19,617 nt of DNA from Bacteroidales bacterium (GTDB lineage: Bacteria > Bacteroidota > Bacteroidia > Bacteroidales > UBA3663), in NCBI GenBank assembly GCA_016293065.1, contig JAEDEY010000034.1:1-19617 (forward strand), written 5' to 3'. Shown piece after piece: positions 1 through 7,959 of this stretch. A program made the translations under genes and the position numbers. Each line of letters starts with the position of its first letter. The stretch's first letter is position 1. Below the pieces are notes generated by a model. The model was given only the letters and a program-made list of their open reading frames with translations, had not been told where the DNA came from and searched no databases.

Positions 1-249
1 CCCATTTCTTTTCGTCATTGATTACTGCACTTTCTAAAACAATCTTCTAAACCTGTCGCATCATATTATTGGATATTCTGCAAGTAGTGCCTGTAGACCC
101 CTGATGGGCAAAAGTTCTCTCGACACTTGACCTGCTGGTATTGCTATATCAATTAATTCCGTTTGGGTGTAAAACTGATATAGAAATGAAACAAAGCAAA
201 GTAACAATCATGTGAAAAGGAAAGAATTTGTAAAATAGAAGAGATTATA
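1..249. other. Left-edge stretch with no supported gene
   Basis: No convincing start-to-stop gene is visible in this stretch on either strand. It is AT-rich from about 165 onward. On the minus strand one frame stays open from 207 down to a TGA at 61-63, and its roughly 48 codons read with plausible protein composition. It has no ATG and a stop just upstream, so it could be the decayed tail of a gene or chance. The pspC promoter begins at 250. Confidence 0.5.
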
Positions 250-281
250 TTTGGCATATTCATTTGTATTTGGTATCTTTG
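250..281 (+). promoter_or_regulatory. Bacteroidetes-type promoter for the PspC-domain gene
   Basis: TTTG at 250-253 and TATCTTTG at 274-281 are separated by exactly 20 bp. This matches the Bacteroidetes primary sigma consensus (TTTG, 19-21 bp, TAnnTTTG). The start codon lies at 324, giving an inferred leader of roughly 35 nt. Placement is by motif only. Confidence 0.75.
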
Positions 282-323
282 CATCTGTGAAATGAAATAA
301 TAATTTGAAACAAAAGAAATTGT

Positions 324-521
324 ATGGAACCAAAGAAACTTACTCGTACAGTAGCAGACCGCAAGCTGATGGGCGTATGTGGCGGATTGGCAAAATATTT
401 TGGTATCGACCCAGTGATCGTGAGGGTAGGATATGCCATCTTCGCTGTAGTTTGTGCCTGTATCCCTGCACTTATCATTTATTTTCTCTGCGGACTGATC
501 ATCCCTGAGGAGGGCAAATAA
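324..521 (+). CDS. Small PspC-domain membrane protein
   Basis: This 65-residue protein consists almost entirely of one PspC domain. The family signature GVCGGLAKYFGID sits at residues 17-29, and a single hydrophobic segment follows at about 32-59. PspC proteins are inner-membrane proteins. In Proteobacteria PspC takes part in the phage-shock envelope-stress response, but in Bacteroidetes short stand-alone copies are common and their role is not established. The ATG at 324 is preferred because the domain begins right after it and a good promoter lies at 250-281. An overlapping frame starting at 305 has no family resemblance. Its last 43 bp overlap the 3' end of xseA on the other strand. No partner pspA or pspB is visible nearby. 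Confidence 0.88.
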   Translation: MEPKKLTRTVADRKLMGVCGGLAKYFGIDPVIVRVGYAIFAVVCACIPALIIYFLCGLIIPEEGK

Positions 522-1738
522 GACACGAGCAGGCCATTGGCAGTAGTGGTCTCTATCCTGGCTCCAGCCGGGATATTGGTGGTGTCCTTGATGGCTTTGC
601 CGTCGATGCGGGTAATGGAGAAGCCTCGGCTCAGGATATTCTCGGGCTTGCACAGGTCGATGGTAGAGCCTATATGACTGAGTCGCTGACGCTGGCTGTC
701 GATGCTCACGCGTGCAAACAGCCGTGTCCTTTCGGACAGCAAGGCAAGGCTGTTGATCTGGTCGCGCAGCTTGATATGGGTCGATTTGATAGCCGACAGG
801 CATCTTGCGATCTGGTTTGAGCTGTTCTCCATTCGCCAGTCGATGGCTTCGACAGTAGCTCTGCGTAGGTCGTCGATATGCAGATATTGCTGCTCCAGGA
901 GGTCGGTGATGAACGCCGCGGCTGCCGTCGGGGTCTTGACACTTGTATGAGCCACGATGTCGAGAATGGAGTTGTCGCGCTCGTGGCCGATGCCGACAAT
1001 CACAGGCAGAGGGAAATTGGCAACATTGACGGCAAGGTCGTAGCTGTCGAAGCAGCTGAGATCGGCCACACCGCCGCCGCCTCGGATGATGACCACGAGG
1101 TCGAAGAGGTCGGAGTGACGGTATATGCTGTCGAGAGCAGTGATGATCGATGCCTCGGTGTTGGCACCTTGCATCGAAGCGGCAAAGAGATGGTGGTAGA
1201 AGCGGATGCCATACTCGTTGTTGTCCAACTGGTGGCAGAAGTCACCGTAACCGGCAGCCTGCATGGCACTGATGATGGCAATGCGCTGAGGCAGGAGAGG
1301 AATGTTGAGCTCCTTGTTCATGTCGATGACACCCTCGTCCTTCAGTCTCTTGATTATCTCTTGCCGGCGCAACGCCATTTCGCCTAATGTGAAACTCGCG
1401 TCGATATCCACGATGTTGAGCGACATTCCGTATGCCTCGTGCATCTGCACCTTGACCATTGCCAGAATCTTGATGCCAGCCACTATGGGCTGTCCGGTGG
1501 TCTCCTCGAACGCCGTCTTGCAGATCAGCCAGCGGCTGTTCCAGATGGTGGCTCTGGCACGTGCCACGATGGCATTGCTGTGGGGTGATTTCTCGATCAG
1601 CTCCAGATAGCAATGGCCATTGGCAGCAGTGCGGATCTCAGCAATCTCTGACATCACCCAGTAGTAGTCGTCGAAAGTGGTGTTGACGACCTCAGTGATC
1701 TGCTGGTTCAGCTGATATAGGCTGATGAAGTCTCTCAT
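479..1738 (-). CDS. xseA: Exodeoxyribonuclease VII large subunit
   Basis: The 419-residue product matches the large subunit of exonuclease VII, which degrades single-stranded DNA from either end in the cytoplasm. An OB-fold DNA-binding region occupies about residues 1-110. The catalytic core follows, with RGGGGVADL at 219-227, GIGHERD at 249-255 and KTPTAAA at 268-274, all family hallmarks. A coiled-coil-like stretch follows at about 280-370. Length is usual for the family. The start at 1738 is supported by the OB-fold beginning immediately. It lies 24 bp downstream of the cytidylate kinase-like gene, so the two are probably co-transcribed. The final ~11 codons run into the opposing PspC gene. 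The small subunit gene xseB, often adjacent to xseA, is not present on either side. Confidence 0.95.
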   Translation of the reverse strand: MRDFISLYQLNQQITEVVNTTFDDYYWVMSEIAEIRTAANGHCYLELIEKSPHSNAIVARARATIWNSRWLICKTAFEETTGQPIVAGIKILAMVKVQMHEAYGMSLNIVDIDASFTLGEMALRRQEIIKRLKDEGVIDMNKELNIPLLPQRIAIISAMQAAGYGDFCHQLDNNEYGIRFYHHLFAASMQGANTEASIITALDSIYRHSDLFDLVVIIRGGGGVADLSCFDSYDLAVNVANFPLPVIVGIGHERDNSILDIVAHTSVKTPTAAAAFITDLLEQQYLHIDDLRRATVEAIDWRMENSSNQIARCLSAIKSTHIKLRDQINSLALLSERTRLFARVSIDSQRQRLSHIGSTIDLCKPENILSRGFSITRIDGKAIKDTTNIPAGARIETTTANGLLVSYLPSSGMISPQRK

Positions 1739-1762
1739 TCTATTGTTGCCTGTGAGGGGAGG

Positions 1763-2371
1763 TTATTCGAATCGCTCCATTCGCTTGCGCACATATTCGG
1801 CTATGAACTGTGCCGCACCTTCCTCGCCCAATTTCGACACATCGACCGACAAGTCGTATGAGTCGGCCTGACCCCAGGTCTTGTCTGTGAAGAAGTCGTA
1901 GAACCTGGCTCGTTCCTTGTCGTATTTCTGGATGAGCGAATCGGCTTGTTCGGCAGAGATGTTCATGCGCTTAGCCACGCAACGCACCCTGTATTTATAT
2001 GGAGCGTGGGCGAACACCTTGACGAGATTAGGCTCGTCGCGCAGGATATAGTCGGCTGTGCGTCCCACGATGAGGCACGACTTCTTGTTGGCAATGCGCT
2101 TGAGGGTCTCGCTCAGCATCACGAAGTTCTGACCGCTGCCGAAGAGACGGGTAGTGCCATACCTACCCACAAGGGCATAGTCGAAGAAGCCTGGAATATG
2201 CTCGTCGCGTTCCTCGAGATAGCTTACGTCGAGTCCGCTGTGTTTAGCCATTTCTTCCATCAGCTCACGGTCGTAGTAAGCAATGCCCAGAAGCTCGGCA
2301 AGCCTCTTACCAAGTTGACGGCCACCACTGCCAAATTGCCGTCCCAGAGTCACTATCACTTTCTTTTCCAT
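1763..2371 (-). CDS. Cytidylate kinase-like family protein
   Basis: The 202-residue protein belongs to the cytidylate kinase-like P-loop family common in Bacteroidetes and Firmicutes. A modified Walker A loop, GRQFGSGGRQLGK, lies at residues 10-22, followed by a helix and a YYDRELMEE segment at about 32-40. A second conserved part reads LIVGRTADYILRD at about residues 100-112, and a lid-like arginine-rich segment follows (RVRCVAKRM). Family members resemble nucleoside monophosphate kinases, but the substrate of this subgroup is not established, so I do not call it cmk. It is transcribed from a well-matched promoter at 2407-2438 and leads into xseA after 24 bp, forming a likely two-gene operon. 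The short gap upstream holds the divergent lgt promoter. Confidence 0.88.
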   Translation of the reverse strand: MEKKVIVTLGRQFGSGGRQLGKRLAELLGIAYYDRELMEEMAKHSGLDVSYLEERDEHIPGFFDYALVGRYGTTRLFGSGQNFVMLSETLKRIANKKSCLIVGRTADYILRDEPNLVKVFAHAPYKYRVRCVAKRMNISAEQADSLIQKYDKERARFYDFFTDKTWGQADSYDLSVDVSKLGEEGAAQFIAEYVRKRMERFE

Positions 2372-2406
2372 GATATCATCTGTATATGGGTTACAAAATA
2401 TCGAGT

Positions 2407-2438
2407 CAAAGATATGTTATAAAACAATAATCTCCAAA
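2407..2438 (-). promoter_or_regulatory. Promoter for the cytidylate kinase-like gene and xseA
   Basis: On the minus strand TTTG (2435-2438) and TATCTTTG (2407-2414) are 20 bp apart, a full match to the Bacteroidetes consensus. The start codon is 36 bp downstream of the -7 element. Its upstream edge is 16 bp from the -33 element of the divergent lgt promoter. Confidence 0.78.
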
Positions 2439-2454
2439 AAAAACGTCATTTTTC

Positions 2455-2485
2455 TTTGAAATTTTATTGTTTTTCCCTAACTTCG
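2455..2485 (+). promoter_or_regulatory. Promoter for lgt-rpe
   Basis: TTTG at 2455-2458 and TAACTTCG at 2478-2485 are 19 bp apart. The -7 element differs from consensus by one base (TTCG for TTTG). The ATG of lgt is at 2507, so the leader is short, about 15 nt. Confidence 0.68.
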
Positions 2486-2506
2486 CACCAATAAATCTAA
2501 GAAATT

Positions 2507-3364
2507 ATGCAATTGTTCTGTTCTGTTACATGGTCGGCCGATCCTGTGATATTCGATATAGGATTCTTCTCCTTGCGATGGTATGCGCTCATGTTCATCG
2601 TCGGCTTTTATATTGGCTCGAAGCTCATGGAGGTCTATTACAAGCACGATGGAGTGAACCCGGAGAAGGTCTATACCCTGTTTCTGTACTGTTTCATCGG
2701 TACAATCATTGGTGCGCGACTGGGTCATTGCCTGTTCTACGACCCTGGCTATTATCTTGCCAATCCCATCGAGATGCTGAAGACATGGAAGGGAGGCTTA
2801 GCGAGTCATGGTGGCACCTTAGGCGTGTTCCTGGCGGTGCTTGTCTATGCTCGTCGCGACCGTCGCAGTGCGTTGTGGGTGCTCGACCGCCTTGGCATAG
2901 CCGTGGCACCAGTGGCAGCACTCATCAGGGTGGGCAATCTCTTCAACCACGAGATATATGGACATGTCACCTCAATGCCCTGGGGCTTCCGCTTCATCGA
3001 GAACGTAGGTGCATGGAGCCGTGGTGCAGAGCCGGTATATACCGAGCCTTGCCATCCGACACAGATCTACGAGGCACTGTGCTATCTTGCCGTATTTGCC
3101 GTCAATGCCTATCTCTATTATAAGACCGATGCACGCAACCGCCGAGGCCTGCTGCTTGGAGTCTTCTTCACAGGAGTGTTCGGCTCGCGCTTCCTCATCG
3201 AATATGTCAAGAACGTACAGGAGTCGTTTGAGGAAGGCATGATACTCGACATGGGTCAGATACTCAGCATCCCATTCATCGTAGGTGGCATCTGGCTGAT
3301 TGTGCGTGCCATGAGACGACCGGCAACAGCCAATGTCACGGGCGAACTGTCGAACGAAAAGTAA
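2507..3364 (+). CDS. lgt: Prolipoprotein diacylglyceryl transferase
   Basis: Lgt is the inner-membrane enzyme that moves a diacylglyceryl group from phosphatidylglycerol to the lipobox cysteine of prelipoproteins, the first step of lipoprotein maturation. The 285-residue sequence has several hydrophobic spans. It carries the family motifs SHGGTLG at 100-106, the signature around RVGNLFNHEIYG at 141-152, HPTQIYE at 183-189 and GSRFLIEYVKN at 226-236. Arg141 and Arg228 are the expected functional arginines. Length is normal. The ATG at 2507 sits just after a plausible promoter and is followed at once by the typical N-terminal segment. rpe follows after 26 bp on the same strand, suggesting one transcript. 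Confidence 0.97.
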   Translation: MQLFCSVTWSADPVIFDIGFFSLRWYALMFIVGFYIGSKLMEVYYKHDGVNPEKVYTLFLYCFIGTIIGARLGHCLFYDPGYYLANPIEMLKTWKGGLASHGGTLGVFLAVLVYARRDRRSALWVLDRLGIAVAPVAALIRVGNLFNHEIYGHVTSMPWGFRFIENVGAWSRGAEPVYTEPCHPTQIYEALCYLAVFAVNAYLYYKTDARNRRGLLLGVFFTGVFGSRFLIEYVKNVQESFEEGMILDMGQILSIPFIVGGIWLIVRAMRRPATANVTGELSNEK

Positions 3365-3390
3365 AACACACAAACATATACAAGAACATT

Positions 3391-4038
3391 ATGGTACAGA
3401 CTGCTCCTTCATTATTAAGTGCAAACTTCCTCAATCTCGAACGCGATATAGAGATGATCAACCAGAGTGAGGCAGATTGGCTTCACTACGATGTGATGGA
3501 CGGCTCGTTCGTCCCCAACATATCATTTGGCTTTCCGGTGCTATCGGCAGTGATGAAGAAACTGGAAAAGCCGCTTGACGCGCATTTCATGGTGCTCCAC
3601 CCAGAGAGCTGGATCAAGGAATGTGCCCGTCTCGGTGTCAGGATGTTTACCGTACATCAAGAGACATGTCCCAACCTGCATCGCACCATCCAGGAAATAC
3701 ACGAAGCAGGAATGATGGCTGGTGTAGCCCTCAATCCTGCAACATCTATCAGTGTGCTCGAAGAAGTGATATGCGACATCGACATGGTACTGATCATGAC
3801 CGTCAATCCTGGCTTCGGAGGTCAGTCGTTCATCGCCTCGATGGTTGACAAGGTGACTCGTCTCAAGGCAATGATCACCGCTAAGGGGTCGAAAGCATGG
3901 ATCGAATGTGACGGTGGAGTGAACCTCACCACAGGCAAGCAACTGGTCGATGCGGGCGTTGATATTCTCGTAGCCGGCAGCTTTGTCTTCAAAAGTGCCG
4001 ACCCACGACAGACCATCATCGACCTGAAGAACCTGTAA
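3391..4038 (+). CDS. rpe: Ribulose-phosphate 3-epimerase
   Basis: This 215-residue TIM-barrel enzyme interconverts D-ribulose 5-phosphate and D-xylulose 5-phosphate in the non-oxidative pentose phosphate pathway. The metal and catalytic residues are all visible: His32, Asp34 and Asp37 in LHYDVMDGSFVPN, His65 in DAHFMV, and Asp174 in ECDGGV. The phosphate-binding elements NPGFGGQSF (139-147) and VAGSFVF (194-200) are intact. Length and start are standard. The gene follows lgt by 26 bp and ends only 10 bp from the stop of the convergent glmS. No hairpin terminator is visible in that gap, so the two transcripts probably overlap at their ends. Confidence 0.97.
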   Translation: MVQTAPSLLSANFLNLERDIEMINQSEADWLHYDVMDGSFVPNISFGFPVLSAVMKKLEKPLDAHFMVLHPESWIKECARLGVRMFTVHQETCPNLHRTIQEIHEAGMMAGVALNPATSISVLEEVICDIDMVLIMTVNPGFGGQSFIASMVDKVTRLKAMITAKGSKAWIECDGGVNLTTGKQLVDAGVDILVAGSFVFKSADPRQTIIDLKNL

Positions 4039-4048
4039 TCTCCCTACC

Positions 4049-5923
4049 TTATTCCACCGTGACGCTCTTTGCGAGATTGCGTGGCATATCGACGTTGAGG
4101 CCTTTCTTGACCGCAACATGATAGGCTAGCATCTGCATTGGCAGAACGCTGAGGAGAGGCACCAGAGCATTGAGCGTGGCTGGTATCTCGATGGTTGCCT
4201 GAGCAATCTTCGAGATTTCCTGGTCGCCCTCGGTCACTACGGCTATGATGCGTCCCTTGCGGCTCTGAACCTCCTGCATGTTTGAGATAATCTTCTGATA
4301 AAGCTCGTGATGGGTAGCGAGGAACACGATAGGCATCTCGGCATCGACCAGAGCAATAGGACCGTGCTTCATCTCGGCAGCAGGGTAGCCCTCGGCATGG
4401 ATATACGAGATCTCCTTCAGCTTGAGTGCGCCTTCGAGAGCAACAGGATAGTTGTAGCCTCGTCCTAAGTAGAGGAAGTTGCGTGCGAAGGTAAACGGAG
4501 TAGAGAGCAGGCAGATGGCATCGTTCTGTTGCAGCACCTTCTCCATCTTGAGAGGTATCTGGGTGAGCTCGTGGCAGGTCTGCTGGAAATACTCCTCGCT
4601 GATGGTGCCCAGAGCATGGCCAAGAGCGAGAGCGAGCATGGTGAGCACAGTGACCTGACCCGTGAATGCCTTGGTCGAGGCAACACCGATTTCTGGTCCG
4701 ACGTGAATATAGATGCCGGTGTCGGCAGCTCGTGCAATGCTTGAGCCGACACCATTGACGATGCCGAACACGAGAGCGCCCTTCTCTTTGGCAAGCTGGA
4801 TGGCTGCAAGCGTGTCGGCTGTCTCGCCCGACTGGGATATGGCAATCACCACATCGTCTTTCTCGATGACAGGGTTGCGGTAGCGGAACTCCGACGCATA
4901 CTCAACTTCCACACGGATGCGGCACATCTCCTCGATGAGCTGCTTGCCGATGAGACCAGCGTGCCACGAGGTGCCACAAGCCACGATGATGACGTGACGC
5001 GCGCGTATCAGCTTGGCCTTGAAATTGTGGAGTGCAGAAAGCTTGATGTCGTAGGTGCCATCGTCGAGACGCACCACACGTCCGCGCATACAGTTTTCGA
5101 GGCAATGAGGTTGGTCGAAGATCTCCTTGATCATGAAGTGAGGGAAACCGCCCTTGGTGAGAGCCGTGATGTCGAGATCGACCTCCTTGACATCGAACTC
5201 GGCGAGCGACTGGTCGAGATTGACAATCTCTACCTCATGGCCGAGACGCACGTCTGCCACCTGCTCATCGTCGAGATAGATCACCTTGTGGGTGTATTCG
5301 ACCATCGGAGTGGCATCGCTGCCGATGAAGAACTCGTCGTTGCCTTCGCTGATGCCAATCACAAGCGGTGAAGCCTTGCGTGCACATACGATATGCTGGT
5401 TGTCTTTCTGCTCCATTACAGCTATGGCATAAGCTCCGATAGCCTTGTTGAGAGCCTGGACGACTGCCAGACGCAGGTTCTTGCCGTTCTGCTGATAGTA
5501 GAGGTCAACGAGGTTGCACAGCACCTCGGTGTCGGTCTGGCTCTGGAAAGTATAGCCTCGGTCGATGAGCTGGTCTTTGAGCTCCTTGTAGTTCTCGATG
5601 ATGCCGTTGTGAACCAACACCACCTCGCCGCTCATTGAGAGATGAGGGTGGGCATTGGCAGTAGAAGGTTCGCCATGAGTAGCCCATCGTGTGTGTCCGA
5701 TACCTGCCACAGGCATATTGTCGCGCATCTTCACTTCGTCGGGAATGATGCTTTCGAGGTTAGACACCTTACCTTTGGCCTTGAACAGCTGGAACGAAGA
5801 CTCGGATTCACAGTTTAAGGCAATGCCCGCAGAGTCGTATCCACGGTATTCAAGCTGATGTAGTCCTTTGATCAAAATAGGGGCTGCCGACTGCGAGCCC
5901 AGATAACCTACGATGCCGCACAT
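4049..5923 (-). CDS. glmS: Glutamine-fructose-6-phosphate aminotransferase (isomerizing)
   Basis: GlmS makes glucosamine 6-phosphate from fructose 6-phosphate using glutamine amide nitrogen, the first committed step toward UDP-GlcNAc, peptidoglycan and LPS. The 624-residue protein starts with the nucleophile Cys2 (MCGIVGY). It shows the class II amidotransferase motifs YRGYDSAG at 26-33 and GHTRWATHG at 76-84. Two SIS sugar-phosphate domains follow, with CGTSWHAG at 316-323, SQSGETADT at 363-371 and EIGVASTKAFTGQ at 411-423. The usual C-terminal tail DMPRNLAKSVTVE is present. It lies 332 bp downstream of asnB on the same strand and probably has its own promoter (-7 at 6022-6029) with a structured leader. 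No sequence resembling the Gram-positive glmS ribozyme was recognised. Confidence 0.98.
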   Translation of the reverse strand: MCGIVGYLGSQSAAPILIKGLHQLEYRGYDSAGIALNCESESSFQLFKAKGKVSNLESIIPDEVKMRDNMPVAGIGHTRWATHGEPSTANAHPHLSMSGEVVLVHNGIIENYKELKDQLIDRGYTFQSQTDTEVLCNLVDLYYQQNGKNLRLAVVQALNKAIGAYAIAVMEQKDNQHIVCARKASPLVIGISEGNDEFFIGSDATPMVEYTHKVIYLDDEQVADVRLGHEVEIVNLDQSLAEFDVKEVDLDITALTKGGFPHFMIKEIFDQPHCLENCMRGRVVRLDDGTYDIKLSALHNFKAKLIRARHVIIVACGTSWHAGLIGKQLIEEMCRIRVEVEYASEFRYRNPVIEKDDVVIAISQSGETADTLAAIQLAKEKGALVFGIVNGVGSSIARAADTGIYIHVGPEIGVASTKAFTGQVTVLTMLALALGHALGTISEEYFQQTCHELTQIPLKMEKVLQQNDAICLLSTPFTFARNFLYLGRGYNYPVALEGALKLKEISYIHAEGYPAAEMKHGPIALVDAEMPIVFLATHHELYQKIISNMQEVQSRKGRIIAVVTEGDQEISKIAQATIEIPATLNALVPLLSVLPMQMLAYHVAVKKGLNVDMPRNLAKSVTVE

Positions 5924-5957
5924 ATAGTTGTTTGATTTAGAATTGTCGAATATGAAA

Positions 5958-6000
5958 TTGCACTATAATATCTGCTTGTCTGACACATATCATTGTGCAA
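5958..6000 (-). promoter_or_regulatory. Hairpin in the probable glmS 5' leader
   Basis: On the minus strand TTGCAC (6000-5995) pairs with GTGCAA (5963-5958). After one A-A mismatch, ATGATAT (5993-5987) pairs with ATATTAT (5971-5965), including one G-U pair. That gives a 13-bp stem with a 15-nt apical loop. The hairpin ends 34 nt before the glmS start and begins about 20 nt downstream of a candidate -7 element. A role as a leader regulator or stabiliser is inference. Confidence 0.5.
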
Positions 6001-6021
6001 GAAAATAATAAATACCGAGTG

Positions 6022-6029
6022 CAAATTTA
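6022..6029 (-). promoter_or_regulatory. Candidate glmS promoter -7 element
   Basis: TAAATTTG on the minus strand, followed by C, fits the Bacteroidetes -7 consensus TAnnTTTG exactly. No TTTG is found at the expected 19-21 bp upstream, so the call rests on the -7 element alone. It would give a leader of roughly 90 nt that contains the 5958-6000 hairpin. Confidence 0.45.
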
Positions 6030-6141
6030 CCTAAAATACAGCTATTTTGGATATATGAACGATAAAAAACTTATTTAAGATTCTGTACATTCGCATACAG
6101 TTGCCAGTTTTTTAAACTCAAAGTATCATAATCAAGTTCAA

Positions 6142-6169
6142 AGCCTGGGCGTTTCACAACGCTCAGGCT
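6142..6169 (-). terminator. Terminator-like hairpin after asnB
   Basis: A dyad of 6 bp plus 5 bp, interrupted by one mismatch, closes a 4-nt GTGA loop in minus-strand RNA (GCCTG, A, GCGTT / AACGC, C, CAGGC). It is followed by TTTGAACTT rather than a clean T run. In plus-strand RNA the mismatch becomes a G-U pair, but no plus-strand gene is near. It lies about 87 bp past the asnB stop, so termination or 3'-end protection of the asnB transcript is the simplest reading. Confidence 0.4.
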
Positions 6170-6196
6170 GCAAAATTAGGAAATGTTCAATTCCGC

Positions 6197-6221
6197 GCCT
6201 CACTATGGACGAATGTGAGGC
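6197..6221 (-). other. Second hairpin in the asnB-glmS gap
   Basis: GCCTCAC (6197-6203) and GTGAGGC (6215-6221) form a perfect 7-bp stem with an 11-nt loop. It lies between the asnB stop and the hairpin at 6142-6169. No T tract follows. Apart from the two hairpins and the glmS promoter and leader elements, I see nothing else in the 332-bp gap. Confidence 0.4.
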
Positions 6222-6255
6222 AACGATCAAGCAATATAATAGGTAAACAAAATTG

Positions 6256-7935
6256 TCAATATGCCTGTTCGTGAACACCCTTCACCGCACGTCCGCTTGG
6301 GTCATTCATCTTCTTCCATGCCTCGTCCCATTCGAGAGCGATGGCAGTAGAGCAAGCTACCGAAGCCTCGTGAGGCACGCTGCGTGCGGCAGAGTCGCTT
6401 GGGAAATGCTCTTCGAAGATCGAGCGGTAGTAGTATTCCTCCTTGTTCATTGGGGTATTGATAGGGAAACGCTCGGCTGCATGTGCCATCATCTCGTCGG
6501 TCACTGCCTCGGAAGTGATCTGCTTGAGGGTGTCGATCCACGAATATCCCACGCCGTCGGAGAACTGTTCCTTCTGTCGCCAAGCTACCGATGCAGGGAG
6601 CATGTCGGCAAAGGCTTCGCGCACTATGCGCTTTTCCATTGTAGTGCCAGGACACATCTTTGCCTCAGGGTTGAGTCGCATTGCCACATCGAGGAACTCC
6701 TTGTCGAGGAATGGCACACGCCCCTCGACACCCCATGCAGCGAGGCTCTTGTTGGCACGTAGGCAGTCGTACTGATATAGCTTGCCGAGCTTGCGCACTG
6801 TCTCCTTGTGGAACTCTTCGGCCGATGGAGCCTTGTGGAAATAGAGGTAACCGCCGAACACCTCGTCGGCTCCTTCACCCGAGAGTACCATCTTGATGCC
6901 CATGCTCTTGATGACACGAGCCAGCAGGTACATTGGGGTAGAGGCGCGAACGGTGGTCACGTCGTAGGTCTCTATGAAATAGATGACATCGCGTATGGCG
7001 TCGATACCTTCCTGAATGGTGTAGTTGACTTCGTGATGCACGGTGCCGATATGCTCTGCCACCTCGCGAGCCTTGGCAAGGTCGGGTGCGCCCTTCAGAC
7101 CCACTGCAAACGAGTGGAGCTGAGGCCACCATGCTCCGTGCTGGTCGTCGGTCTCGATGCGCTTCTTGGAATACTTCATGGCGATGGCTGAGGTGACTGA
7201 TGAGTCAAGTCCGCCAGAGAGAAGCACACCGTAAGGAACGTCGCACATGAGCTGTCGCTTGACAGCAGCGTCGAGAGCTTCGCGCACGTCATCGCTCGAA
7301 GCCGTATTGTCTTTCACTGCTGAATAGTCCATCCAGTCGCGCACATAGTAGCGATGCATCTGGTGATCGCGTGAAGAGTAGTAGTGTCCAGGAAGGAATG
7401 GTTCGTAGCTGTCGCAGAAACCTTCGAGAGCCTTGAGTTCAGAAGCGCAATAGACCTTTCCGTCGCTGTCGTGACCGATATATAGAGGAATGACACCGAT
7501 AGGGTCGCGTCCGATGAGGTATTCGTCGGCCTCCTCGTCGTAAAGCGCAAAAGCAAAGATGCCGTTGAGCTGTTCGAGAAGCCATGTGAAGTCTTTCTTT
7601 GGGTCGGCCTTCACCTCTTCCCACAGAGCGAGTATCACCTCACAGTCGCTGCCAGTCTTGAAAGCATAGTCGCTGCGACGGCGGATGTCCTTGTGGTTGT
7701 AGATCTCGCCATTGACACAGAGAATCTCCTTTCCGTTAGGAGAGATGAGAGGCTGCTTGCCCGACAAAGGATCGACGATCGAGAGTCGTTCGTGTGCCAG
7801 AATGGCAGTCTTGCCTACGTAGATGCCGCTCCAGTCGGGTCCGCGATGACGCAGTTTCTGTGACATCTTGAGCGCTTTGGTACGTAGCTCTGAACTTGGT
7901 TGCTTGATATCGAATATTCCTACGATGCTACACAT
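6256..7935 (-). CDS. asnB: Asparagine synthetase B, glutamine-hydrolysing
   Basis: AsnB converts aspartate, glutamine and ATP to asparagine, glutamate and AMP. The 559-residue sequence resembles E. coli AsnB closely along its whole length as I know that protein. Nucleophile Cys2 opens the class II glutaminase domain (MCSIVGIFD), with RHRGPDWSG at 29-37, NGEIYN at 75-80 and GSDCEV at 95-100. The synthetase domain carries the ATP-pyrophosphatase loop SGGLDSS at 240-246, and further on SGEGADEVFGGYLYFHKAP and WRQKEQFSDGVGYSW. The gene lies between the outer-membrane protein gene and glmS in the minus-strand nitrogen run. A perfect 9-bp dyad stands 24 bp before its start, suggesting its own control. 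No clear consensus promoter was found. Confidence 0.97.
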   Translation of the reverse strand: MCSIVGIFDIKQPSSELRTKALKMSQKLRHRGPDWSGIYVGKTAILAHERLSIVDPLSGKQPLISPNGKEILCVNGEIYNHKDIRRRSDYAFKTGSDCEVILALWEEVKADPKKDFTWLLEQLNGIFAFALYDEEADEYLIGRDPIGVIPLYIGHDSDGKVYCASELKALEGFCDSYEPFLPGHYYSSRDHQMHRYYVRDWMDYSAVKDNTASSDDVREALDAAVKRQLMCDVPYGVLLSGGLDSSVTSAIAMKYSKKRIETDDQHGAWWPQLHSFAVGLKGAPDLAKAREVAEHIGTVHHEVNYTIQEGIDAIRDVIYFIETYDVTTVRASTPMYLLARVIKSMGIKMVLSGEGADEVFGGYLYFHKAPSAEEFHKETVRKLGKLYQYDCLRANKSLAAWGVEGRVPFLDKEFLDVAMRLNPEAKMCPGTTMEKRIVREAFADMLPASVAWRQKEQFSDGVGYSWIDTLKQITSEAVTDEMMAHAAERFPINTPMNKEEYYYRSIFEEHFPSDSAARSVPHEASVACSTAIALEWDEAWKKMNDPSGRAVKGVHEQAY

Positions 7936-7959
7936 GATAGATAGTAAACAATTAAGAGT

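Noticed and set aside
153..803. A 216-codon minus-strand frame
   Set aside because: Most of it is antisense to the PspC gene or in another frame of xseA, and its composition (many His, Gln, Arg, Tyr, Ser) is not protein-like. xseA explains the strand.
5924..6255. A glmS ribozyme or other known riboswitch upstream of glmS
   Set aside because: No recognisable ribozyme core sequence; that ribozyme is known from Gram-positive groups. Only simple hairpins are seen.
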